A stretch of 6,342 nt of DNA, from assembly GCA_900752425.1 (NCBI GenBank), contig CAADVE010000150.1:1-6342 (forward strand), written 5' to 3'. Of the stretch, positions 1-5,073 are shown piece by piece. The notes beneath the pieces are model-generated. The model had not been told where the DNA came from and did no database searches. It worked only from the letters and a program-made list of their open reading frames with translations. Made by a program: the position numbers and the translations under genes. Position 1 is the stretch's first letter, and every line of letters begins with the position of its first letter. Source of the DNA: an uncultured Collinsella sp. Lineage in GTDB: Bacteria; Actinomycetota; Coriobacteriia; Coriobacteriales; Coriobacteriaceae.

Positions 1-40
1 CGGCAAAGGACAGCTCTTTGCCGCGCCTTTTTGTTTTGTT
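1..40 (+). terminator. Rho-independent terminator of an upstream gene outside the window
   Basis: A perfect 8-bp stem, CGGCAAAG (1-8) with CTTTGCCG (16-23), encloses a 7-nt loop. After CGCC come TTTTT at 28-32 and a second T-rich run to 40. The T-tract lies on the + strand side, so the terminated gene should be a + strand gene to the left. The stem could extend beyond the window edge. It insulates the feo locus from upstream transcription. Confidence 0.8.
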
Positions 41-84
41 TCGTATAGGAAACTTTTTCGAAATCTGAATAGGGACCCTTTCCA

Positions 85-138
85 AAAAGTTAACCACGTG
101 CTAGTTTACTAAAGCGAACATAGACGTGGTTAACTTTT
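85..138. promoter_or_regulatory. Perfect 15-bp inverted repeat upstream of feoA1 (candidate paired operator)
   Basis: AAAAGTTAACCACGT (85-99) is repeated exactly as its reverse complement at 124-138, with a 24-nt AT-rich spacer. Each arm contains the 6-bp palindrome GTTAAC (89-94 and 129-134). The two centres are 40 bp apart, close to four helical turns, which would suit two protein dimers on one DNA face. An RNA hairpin in the feo leader is also possible if transcription starts upstream. No clear -35/-10 pair could be fixed between 41 and 170. The repeat itself is certain; its regulatory function is inference. The right-arm core GTGGTTAACT recurs before the Cys-rich gene at 3314-3323. Confidence 0.6.
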
Positions 139-180
139 ATCGCGTCGATGTTGAGGACGAACTGACGTTAGGAGCCACTC

Positions 181-423
181 ATGTCTTGCGGACCGCAGAT
201 GCCGGCCATGCCGCTTTCGATGGTAAAAGCGGGCGAAACCGTGCGCGTGTCTCGTGTAAAGGGCAATGAGGACATGAAGCACCACCTCAAGGACCTCGGC
301 TTTGTCGAGGGCAACGAAATCCACGTGGTGAGCTCGAGTGGCGCCAATATCATCGTCACGGTGCTGGGCGCACGCTTTGGCATCGATTCCAAGGTTGCCA
401 TGCACATCATGACCGTCGGTTAG
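181..423 (+). CDS. feoA: FeoA family ferrous iron transport protein, first copy
   Basis: This 80-residue cytoplasmic SH3-like protein is expected to bind FeoB and support Fe(II) uptake; its exact mechanism in the family is unsettled. The FeoA pattern is plain: MPLSMVKAGE (residues 10-19), the LKDLGFVEGN block (36-45), then GANIIVTVLGARFGID (54-69) and a final hydrophobic strand. The start at 181 is supported by AGGAG at 170-174, 6 nt upstream. Starting at Met10 (208) would give the usual FeoA N-terminus but has no Shine-Dalgarno. The protein therefore carries about nine extra residues, MSCGPQMPA, with a single Cys3. It is the first gene of the cluster, 39 nt before the second FeoA, and probably co-transcribed with it. 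FeoA domains also occur at the C-terminus of DtxR-type regulators, but no DNA-binding domain is present here. Confidence 0.93.
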   Translation: MSCGPQMPAMPLSMVKAGETVRVSRVKGNEDMKHHLKDLGFVEGNEIHVVSSSGANIIVTVLGARFGIDSKVAMHIMTVG

Positions 424-462
424 TCTGCAGCATTTCATAAAAACCGAAAGGGGGATAAGAGG

Positions 463-684
463 ATGAAGACGTTGGGTGACGTTAAGGTGGGCGAGAGCTC
501 CACCATCGTCAAGCTTCACGGTGAGGGTGCGCTTCGCCGCCACCTTATGGACCTGGGGCTCATCAAGGGCACTTCGTTCAAGGTCGTGAAGGTTGCACCG
601 CTCGGTGATCCGGTCGAGATCAACGTGCGCGGCTACGAGCTTTCCATCCGCAAGGAGGAGGCGGCCGTCGTCGAGGTCCAGTAA
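463..684 (+). CDS. feoA: FeoA family ferrous iron transport protein, second copy
   Basis: This is a second, clearly different FeoA-like SH3 protein of 73 residues, the usual family length. It starts directly with the domain: MKTLGDVKVGESSTIVKL, then LMDLGLIKGTSFKVVKVAPL, a GDPVEINVRGYELSIRKEEA strand block and a VVEVQ end. The ...PLGDPVEI.VRGYELSIR.. pattern is the classic FeoA C-terminal half; the first copy has IIVTVLGARFGID instead. A G-rich Shine-Dalgarno (AAAGGGGG, 447-454) lies 8 nt before the ATG. Two FeoA paralogues ahead of FeoB is a known arrangement in anaerobes, and the two may form different contacts with FeoB. The 123-nt gap to feoB is much larger than the 39-nt gap between the two feoA genes. 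Confidence 0.94.
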   Translation: MKTLGDVKVGESSTIVKLHGEGALRRHLMDLGLIKGTSFKVVKVAPLGDPVEINVRGYELSIRKEEAAVVEVQ

Positions 685-696
685 GGACTCGCGACG

Positions 697-734
697 TATA
701 TTTCTGCAGATAAAGTTAGGTTTTTCTAACTTAA
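697..734 (+). promoter_or_regulatory. Candidate DtxR/IdeR iron box with -10-like element upstream of feoB
   Basis: Positions 716-734, TTAGGTTTTTCTAACTTAA, match the actinobacterial DtxR/IdeR iron-box consensus TTAGGTTAGSCTAACCTAA at 15 of 19 positions; three of the four mismatches are the central bases. The site also contains the dyad AAGTTAG (713-719) / CTAACTT (726-732). Just upstream, TATATT (697-702) matches the -10 consensus at 5 of 6, which would put the transcription start near 709 and the box just downstream of it, a good position for iron-dependent repression. No good -35 is visible at the right spacing. The motif match is seen directly; the promoter and the regulator are inference, as no dtxR gene is in the window. 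Confidence 0.6.
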
Positions 735-761
735 TGCAGCATCTTTGAAGCACATTATCCA

Positions 762-787
762 GCCTGCGCGGAGAAAGCAGCGCAGGC
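762..787 (+). promoter_or_regulatory. 8-bp hairpin just before the feoB ribosome binding site
   Basis: GCCTGCGC (762-769) pairs perfectly with GCGCAGGC (780-787) around a 10-nt purine-rich loop. No T-tract follows, so it is not an ordinary terminator. It ends 4 nt before the purine-rich Shine-Dalgarno region of feoB (792-803). It could stabilise a processed feoB mRNA end or influence translation. No function is demonstrated. Confidence 0.5.
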
Positions 788-807
788 ACACAAGGAAGAA
801 GGATTGA

Positions 808-3135
808 ATGGCGGATTCTCAGATCCATGTCGCGCTGGCGGGTAACCCCAACTGCGGCAAGACCACGCTTTTCAACCTGATCACCGGCGCCAACGGCTAC
901 GTTGGCAACTGGCCCGGCGTCACGGTTGAGAAAAAGGAGGCCAAGCTCCTAAGCGACAAGAACGTTACCATTACGGACCTCCCCGGCATCTACTCGCTTT
1001 CCCCCTACAGCCCCGAGGAGCAGTGCTCGCGCGATTACCTCATGAGCGGCGAGCCCGATGTGGTCGTCCAAGTCGTCGATGCCACCAACCTCGAGCGCAA
1101 CCTGTACCTGGCGCTTCAGGTTATCGAGACCGGCCTGCCCGTGGTCGTCGCCCTCAACATGGCCGACCTGGTCGAGAAGAACGGCGACAAGATCGACACC
1201 GACAAGCTCTCCAAGAAGCTCGGCTGCCCGGTTATGATGATCTCGGCTCTTAAGAACAAGGGCATCACGGAGCTGTTCGAGCAGGTCAAGAAGTCCGCTG
1301 CCACCAAGGGCCAGGTGCCGGAGCACAAGTTCGACTCCTCCATCGAGGACGTTCTGTCCCACATCGAGAACAACCTTCCGGCGAGCGTTCCCGCCAACAA
1401 GCGCCGCTACTACGCCGTCAAGCTGTTCGAGCGCGATGCGGACGCCTGCAAGCTCATCAACCTCAGCAAGGAGAAGGCCGCTCGCGTGGAGGAGCTGGTC
1501 GCCCAGTGCGAGCAGGACTGCGACGACGATGCCGAGTCCATCGTCACCGGTGAGCGCTATGGCGTCATCGCGCACATCATCGACGAGTGCATGACCAAGG
1601 CTCCGGCAAAGATGAGCACCTCCGAGAAGATCGACCGCGTGGTTACCAACCGTATCCTGGGCCTGCCGATCTTTGTTGTCATCATGTTCTGCGTGTACTA
1701 CATCGCCGTTTCTACCTTGGGCGGCACGGTGACCGACTTTACCAACGACCAGCTCTTTGGCACCGACGGTTGGTATGTGCTCGGCCAGGGCCGCGACGCC
1801 TACGACGCGGCTGTCGAGGCTGCGGGCGATGATGCCGACTCGGTCGACCCGGCGCAGTACGGCCCCTATGTTCCCGGTATTACCACCATGGTCCACGACG
1901 CGCTTGTGGCGGGCGGCACCGAGGACGGTGGCCTGGTCGATTCGCTGGTCTGCGACGGTATCGTCGGAGGCCTGGGCGCTATCTTCGGCTTCGTCCCGCA
2001 GATGTTCCTGCTGTTCGTCATGCTGTCCTTCCTGGAGGACTGCGGCTATATGGCCCGCGTCGCCTTCATCATGGACCGCGTGTTCCGCCGCTTTGGCCTG
2101 TCCGGTAAGTCCTTTATCCCCATGCTCGTGTCCTCGGGCTGCGGCGTCCCCGGCGTCATGGCCACCAAGACCATCGAGAACGAGAAGGACCGCCGCATGA
2201 CGGTCATGACCACCACGTTCATTCCCTGTGGCGCTAAGCTGCCGATCATTGCCCTGCTCATGGGTTCCATCATCGGCGATTCTTCCACCACCGCCGCGTG
2301 GATCAGCCCGCTCTTCTACTTCCTGGGCGTCTTTGCCGTCATTGCTTCGGGCCTCATGCTCAAGAAGACCAAGCTCTTCGCCGGTCGTCCGACGCCGTTC
2401 GTTATGGAGCTTCCTGCCTACCACTTCCCGGCGATCCGCTCTTGGGCGCTGCACGTGTGGGAGCGCTGCTGGGCCTTTATCAAGAAGGCCGGCACGGTCA
2501 TCTTCGCGTCCACCGTCGTGGTTTGGTTCCTGTCCAACTTTGGTAGCTACAACGGTTCCTTTGGCTTCCTGCCTGCGATGGACGGCATCCCCGAGGAGTT
2601 CATGGACTACTCCGTGCTTGCCATGCTGGGCAACCTGGTCGCCTGGATCTTCGCCCCGCTCGGCTTTAGCACCTGGCAGGCAACCGCGCTGACCGCCTCG
2701 GGCCCTGTGGGCAAAGAGAAAGTCGTCGCCACCGCCGGCTCGCTGCTGTCCGTTGCCGACGCCGCCGAGACCGACCCGAGCCTGTGGAGCGCGTTTGCCG
2801 GCATGTTCCCGACCATGGGCGCCTGCGTTGCCTTTGGCGCTTTCAACCTGCTGTGCGCCCCGTGCTTTGCCGCCATGGGCACTATCCGCAACCAGATGGA
2901 CTCCGGCAAGTGGACCGCGATTGCCATCGGCTACGAGTGCGCCTTCGCTTGGGTCATCGGCCTGTTCATCAACCAGTTCTACAACCTGCTTGTCCTTGGG
3001 CAGTTTGGTATCTGGACGATTGTCGCCATCGTGCTGCTGGTTGCGATGCTCTTCCAGATCTTCCGTCCCATGCCCAAGCATGCATGGACCGACGAGGACG
3101 AGACCAACACTGCTTCCGCCGCAGTTTCCGCTTAA
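808..3135 (+). CDS. feoB: Ferrous iron transport protein B (GTPase-coupled Fe(II) permease)
   Basis: FeoB imports Fe(II) across the cytoplasmic membrane using a cytosolic G-protein domain. The 775 residues are full length. G motifs: G1 GNPNCGKT (12-19), switch I Thr39 in PGVTVE, G3 DLPG (57-60), G4 NMAD (117-120), G5 SAL (146-148). The helical linker domain follows to about residue 270 (conserved ERYG near 249-252), then TM1 at about 287-305. The first Gate domain carries EDCGYMAR (Cys412), GCGVPG (444-449) and PCGAKLP (473-479, Cys474). The FeoB_C signature MELPAYHFP is at 533-541. The second Gate has CAPC (Cys683, Cys686). The last helix ends in a short acidic/Ala-rich tail. Between TM1 and the first Gate there is an extra acidic stretch of about 30 residues (320-352). 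Start: ATG 808 behind AAGGAAGAAGGA (792-803). All Arg codons are CGC or CGT. A terminator follows 29 nt after the stop. Confidence 0.98.
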   Translation: MADSQIHVALAGNPNCGKTTLFNLITGANGYVGNWPGVTVEKKEAKLLSDKNVTITDLPGIYSLSPYSPEEQCSRDYLMSGEPDVVVQVVDATNLERNLYLALQVIETGLPVVVALNMADLVEKNGDKIDTDKLSKKLGCPVMMISALKNKGITELFEQVKKSAATKGQVPEHKFDSSIEDVLSHIENNLPASVPANKRRYYAVKLFERDADACKLINLSKEKAARVEELVAQCEQDCDDDAESIVTGERYGVIAHIIDECMTKAPAKMSTSEKIDRVVTNRILGLPIFVVIMFCVYYIAVSTLGGTVTDFTNDQLFGTDGWYVLGQGRDAYDAAVEAAGDDADSVDPAQYGPYVPGITTMVHDALVAGGTEDGGLVDSLVCDGIVGGLGAIFGFVPQMFLLFVMLSFLEDCGYMARVAFIMDRVFRRFGLSGKSFIPMLVSSGCGVPGVMATKTIENEKDRRMTVMTTTFIPCGAKLPIIALLMGSIIGDSSTTAAWISPLFYFLGVFAVIASGLMLKKTKLFAGRPTPFVMELPAYHFPAIRSWALHVWERCWAFIKKAGTVIFASTVVVWFLSNFGSYNGSFGFLPAMDGIPEEFMDYSVLAMLGNLVAWIFAPLGFSTWQATALTASGPVGKEKVVATAGSLLSVADAAETDPSLWSAFAGMFPTMGACVAFGAFNLLCAPCFAAMGTIRNQMDSGKWTAIAIGYECAFAWVIGLFINQFYNLLVLGQFGIWTIVAIVLLVAMLFQIFRPMPKHAWTDEDETNTASAAVSA

Positions 3136-3164
3136 GTCCGAATAAGGATTAGCCCCTTTTCACG

Positions 3165-3196
3165 AGCCCGGGTGTCCCAGCGACCCCGGGCTTTTT
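3165..3196 (+). terminator. Rho-independent terminator after feoB
   Basis: AGCCCGGG (3165-3172) pairs perfectly with CCCGGGCT (3185-3192) around a 12-nt loop, followed directly by TTTTT (3192-3196). This closes the feoA-feoA-feoB unit and means the downstream Cys-rich gene probably needs its own promoter. Confidence 0.9.
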
Positions 3197-3294
3197 GTGC
3201 ATGGGAGACAGATTGCTTTGCCCCAGAAGTTAAGATGTGGCGTTTCCGCAGATAAAACCGACCAAAATAAACCTTTCCCCTTTTGGTAGGTGGA

Positions 3295-3331
3295 GAATAG
3301 GGTAAAGTAAGTGGTGGTTAACTAGAGGAGG
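3295..3331 (+). promoter_or_regulatory. Leader of the Cys-rich gene with motif shared with the feoA1 leader
   Basis: GAATAGGG (3295-3302), 14 nt, then GTTAAC (3317-3322) reproduces exactly the arrangement at 67-94 upstream of feoA1. The 10-mer GTGGTTAACT (3314-3323) is identical to 126-135. A strong Shine-Dalgarno, GAGGAGG (3325-3331), follows at once and sits 6 nt before the ATG. TAAAGT (3303-3308) could be a weak -10, but no good -35 is visible. Co-regulation with feo is inferred from the shared motif. Confidence 0.5.
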
Positions 3332-3337
3332 CTTGCT

Positions 3338-3538
3338 ATGGCACCTATCGATATTGTTGTACTGGCTGTTATCGGTATTGCGTTTGTCGCCGTGTGCGTG
3401 CGCATCTACCGCAAGGGCACTTGCGCCGACTGCGCTCAGGGCGGCGTTTGCACCGGGCATTGCTCCAACAAAAAGACGTGCGCCGCACTTAAGGGCGTGG
3501 ACAAAATCGCCGAAGACTTGGGTCGCGGTATCAAATAA
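3338..3538 (+). CDS. FeoB-associated Cys-rich membrane protein
   Basis: A 66-residue protein of the kind found beside feoB in many Firmicutes and Coriobacteriia (FeoB-associated Cys-rich family). The N-terminus is one hydrophobic helix (about residues 4-21, including Cys20). It is followed by a basic VRIYRKG stop-transfer, which predicts the C-terminal part in the cytoplasm. Five cysteines follow at 29, 32, 38, 42 and 48 (C-x2-C-x5-C-x3-C-x5-C), with His41 next to Cys42. The last 18 residues are a Cys-free, amphipathic-looking tail. No FeoC-type winged-helix gene is present, so this protein may fill an accessory role such as Fe(II) or Fe-S binding, or FeoB stabilisation; its biochemical function is not established. 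The start is secured by GAGGAGG 6 nt upstream. It lies 202 nt after feoB, separated by a terminator, so it is an independent unit. Confidence 0.85.
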   Translation: MAPIDIVVLAVIGIAFVAVCVRIYRKGTCADCAQGGVCTGHCSNKKTCAALKGVDKIAEDLGRGIK

Positions 3539-3551
3539 GGTCCGGACATCC

Positions 3552-3586
3552 AAGCGCTCCGCGGGCATCCGTTCGCGGGGCGCTTT
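3552..3586 (+). terminator. Terminator-like hairpin after the Cys-rich gene
   Basis: AAGCGCTCCGCG (3552-3563) pairs with CGCGGGGCGCTT (3574-3585) over 12 bp with one G-U wobble and a 10-nt loop. It begins 13 nt after the stop codon. The T-run after the stem is short (TTT, then GTGCATTT), so termination may be partial. The hairpin itself is unambiguous. Confidence 0.7.
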
Positions 3587-3621
3587 GTGCATTTGAGGTA
3601 GAGCACGGCGAGTCAAAGAGT

Positions 3622-3675
3622 ATTTTTGGGGTATCGTTAACTGGACTATTAATTGGCAACTTATCTATAACGGAG
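3622..3675 (+). promoter_or_regulatory. lacI-type gene upstream region with GTTAACT motif
   Basis: This AT-rich stretch between the preceding hairpin and the regulator gene should hold its promoter. TATTAA (3647-3652) is a possible -10, but the matching -35 is weak. TATAAC (3666-3671) fits the -10 consensus better but would start transcription past the Shine-Dalgarno GGAG (3672-3675), so I disfavour it. GTTAACT at 3636-3642 is another copy of the motif seen in the feo leaders. I found no convincing LacI-type operator palindrome. Confidence 0.35.
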
Positions 3676-3682
3676 TAACCGC

Positions 3683-4762
3683 ATGAGCGCTCGCGTAACC
3701 ATGAAGGACATAGCCGCCGAGCTTGGCGTTTCCATCAATACCGTGCACAAGGCCCTGACGGGAAAGGCCGGCGTGAGCGAATCCGTGCGCGCCAAGGTGA
3801 ACGCCAAGGCCGAGGCCATGGGCTATCACCGCAACACAAGTGCCTCAAGCCTGCGCCGCAAGGATATCAATCTGGTGTTTTGCCTGCCCCGCGCATCGCG
3901 CGAGGGAGCGTACTTTTTCCGTTACCTATGGGAAGGCTGCAATCGCTTTGAACAGGAGGTCATCGACCGGGGCATTACGGTTGAGCGCGTTGAATTTGGC
4001 GTGGGCGGCTATGCTGATGCACTCGAGCAAATCGACGAGCGTCTGCAGGTGGGCGAGAAGATTGATGGCTTGCTCGCCTATGCGCCGGGCGACGATCGTG
4101 CGACTGAGCTTTTGGGGCAGATCGCCGAGGCGGGCGTGACGATTGAGCTTGTCGACGGCGACCGTCCGCATTTGAATCGTTTGGGTGCGAGCTTGGCCGA
4201 TTATTCGACGGCAGGCAGCCTTATGGCCGAGCAGGCGGCAAACCTGGTCCATGCTTCTGGGGCCGACGCCCGCGTGCTCCTTTTGACAGGCGACCCATAT
4301 ACCGATTCGCACTATCTAACCGCCCGCGCCTTCCACAATTACCTGCGCGAACGTGTTATTCCATGGCAGGTTGAGGATCTTGCAGGTGCCCATGCGCAAG
4401 TCAAACAACTCGAGCATGAGCTCGAAAAGCGCTTGAGTGCGCCGGACGCCCCCGAACTTATCTGTAGCGTTTTTGCCGTTGGTTCCGAAGTGGTTGCCGA
4501 CGCGCTCGTCTCGACCGGCAAGGCCGGTCAGGTCATGGTGATCGGCAACGACCTGTTTCCCGAAAGTGCTCTGGCCTTGCGCCGCGGTATCTTTACCAAT
4601 ATTGTCTATAAGGACCCGACGAGCCTGGCGTATCGCGGCGCTAAGACGCTGGGCGATTATCTGCTGTGGGGGAGGACCCCGACGGTGCCCGTCCAGAAGG
4701 GTGCCGTCGAGATGGTATTTGCCAGCAATGTTGACCGCTACTGCGAACTTGCGGGTATTTAG
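3683..4762 (+). CDS. LacI family transcriptional regulator
   Basis: A 359-residue DNA-binding regulator of the LacI/GalR type. The N-terminal helix-turn-helix is MKDIAAELGVSINTVHKAL (residues 7-25), followed by GKAGVS and the MGYHRN segment; SASSLRRK is the hinge helix region. The rest is a periplasmic-binding-protein-like effector domain, starting with INLVFCLP and including GLLAYAP, the VLLLTGDPYTDSHYLTAR ligand-pocket region and MVIGNDLFPESALALRRG. Recognition helix residues are NTVHKAL rather than the common xTVSRVL, so the operator may differ from the classic LacI/CcpA type. The length is slightly above the usual 330-345. Such proteins normally sense a sugar or nucleoside, but no transport or catabolic gene lies beside it in this window, so the ligand is unknown. 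The start is set by GGAG (3672-3675), 7 nt upstream. A terminator on each side makes it monocistronic. Regulation of the feo genes is not indicated. Confidence 0.93.
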   Translation: MSARVTMKDIAAELGVSINTVHKALTGKAGVSESVRAKVNAKAEAMGYHRNTSASSLRRKDINLVFCLPRASREGAYFFRYLWEGCNRFEQEVIDRGITVERVEFGVGGYADALEQIDERLQVGEKIDGLLAYAPGDDRATELLGQIAEAGVTIELVDGDRPHLNRLGASLADYSTAGSLMAEQAANLVHASGADARVLLLTGDPYTDSHYLTARAFHNYLRERVIPWQVEDLAGAHAQVKQLEHELEKRLSAPDAPELICSVFAVGSEVVADALVSTGKAGQVMVIGNDLFPESALALRRGIFTNIVYKDPTSLAYRGAKTLGDYLLWGRTPTVPVQKGAVEMVFASNVDRYCELAGI

Positions 4763-4852
4763 CCGATTGAGCAGGTACCCCCTCTTGCGACGTGCATTTT
4801 TGGGAGTATTCAGCATTGGCATGCCCTGAATGAGGTGCAGAACGACTGTTTT

Positions 4853-4894
4853 AAGTGCCCCCGATGGCGTAATTTGCCATCGGGGGCACTTTTT
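4853..4894 (+). terminator. Strong Rho-independent terminator after the lacI-type gene
   Basis: AAGTGCCCCCGATGGC (4853-4868) pairs perfectly over 16 bp with GCCATCGGGGGCACTT (4876-4891) around the 7-nt loop GTAATTT. A run of Ts (4890-4894) follows. It starts 90 nt after the lacI stop. The upstream flank is T-rich rather than A-rich, so it should act mainly on + strand transcripts. Confidence 0.93.
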
Positions 4895-4963
4895 ATGCCG
4901 ATCGGGCGCTATCTGCGTTCCAAATAGGACGCTGAGGATGGGCACGGGGTAGCGCACAGAGAT

Positions 4964-5024
4964 GTGGTGTAAGAGGCGGGGCATGCCCCGCCTCCGCCCT
5001 TTCTTGAAAGGGAGGGGACACCGC
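4964..5024. repeat. Nested inverted repeats forming a predicted three-way junction
   Basis: Three helices fit together. Outer GTGGTGT (4964-4970) pairs with ACACCGC (5018-5024), with one G-U. Inside are two adjacent hairpins: GAGGCGGGG/CCCCGCCTC (4973-4981/4986-4994, part of a perfect 22-bp palindrome around CATG) and CCCTTT/AAAGGG (4997-5002/5007-5012, loop CTTG). Only a few bases are unpaired at the junction. It lies just upstream of the transposase ribosome binding site. It could be an end structure of the insertion element, a separate small repeat (REP or MITE-like), or a leader RNA that limits transposase expression from read-through. The pairing is directly visible; the function is unknown. 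Confidence 0.55.
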
Positions 5025-5073
5025 CTAGAATTCGTCGTTGGAGTAATGAAGGTGACGAATGGAAGGAAAGGCG

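Larger units (their letters stand above)
4763..5058. other. Gene-free stretch between lacI-type gene and transposase
   Basis: This stretch holds no credible gene. 4763-4852 contains only a weak 6-bp inverted repeat (ATTCAG 4808-4813 / CTGAAT 4826-4831). 4853-4894 is the terminator. 4895-4963 shows nothing I can name. 4964-5024 is a compact set of inverted repeats listed separately. 5025-5058 is the transposase leader. The left end of the insertion element should lie somewhere between 4895 and 5058, but its terminal inverted repeat cannot be identified without the right end. Confidence 0.6.

Noticed and set aside
41..180. Riboswitch in the feoA1 leader
   Set aside because: The 140 nt show one long inverted repeat but no multi-helix fold or conserved core of a riboswitch class that I recognise.
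208..423. Alternative feoA1 start at Met10
   Set aside because: It would give the canonical FeoA N-terminus but has no Shine-Dalgarno, whereas ATG 181 has AGGAG at good spacing.
130..828. 232-codon - strand open frame across both feoA genes
   Set aside because: It overlaps two clear FeoA genes with good Shine-Dalgarno sites and encodes no recognisable domain.
1757..2692. Several + strand open frames within feoB in other frames (1757-2200, 2228-2692)
   Set aside because: Their translations are Ser/Pro/Arg-rich low-complexity products of the shifted feoB frame, with no sign of independent translation.
949..3081. Very long open frame (710 codons) on the - strand across feoB
   Set aside because: It is a mirror of the GC-rich codon bias of feoB. 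Its translation is His/Gly/Asp-rich without recognisable domains or membrane segments, while the + strand frame is a complete FeoB.
3230..3616. 128-codon - strand open frame across the Cys-rich gene
   Set aside because: It overlaps a well-supported small gene with a strong Shine-Dalgarno, spans both flanking control regions and shows no known domain.
4808..4831. ATTCAG / CTGAAT inverted repeat after the lacI-type gene
   Set aside because: Only 6 bp with a 12-nt interior and no T-tract; easily due to chance, and a far stronger terminator lies just downstream.
5059..5073. Upstream transposase start at 5059
   Set aside because: It is possible, since a TGA at 5053 marks the frame limit, but the Shine-Dalgarno spacing of 4 nt is poorer than for 5074; kept as an alternative.
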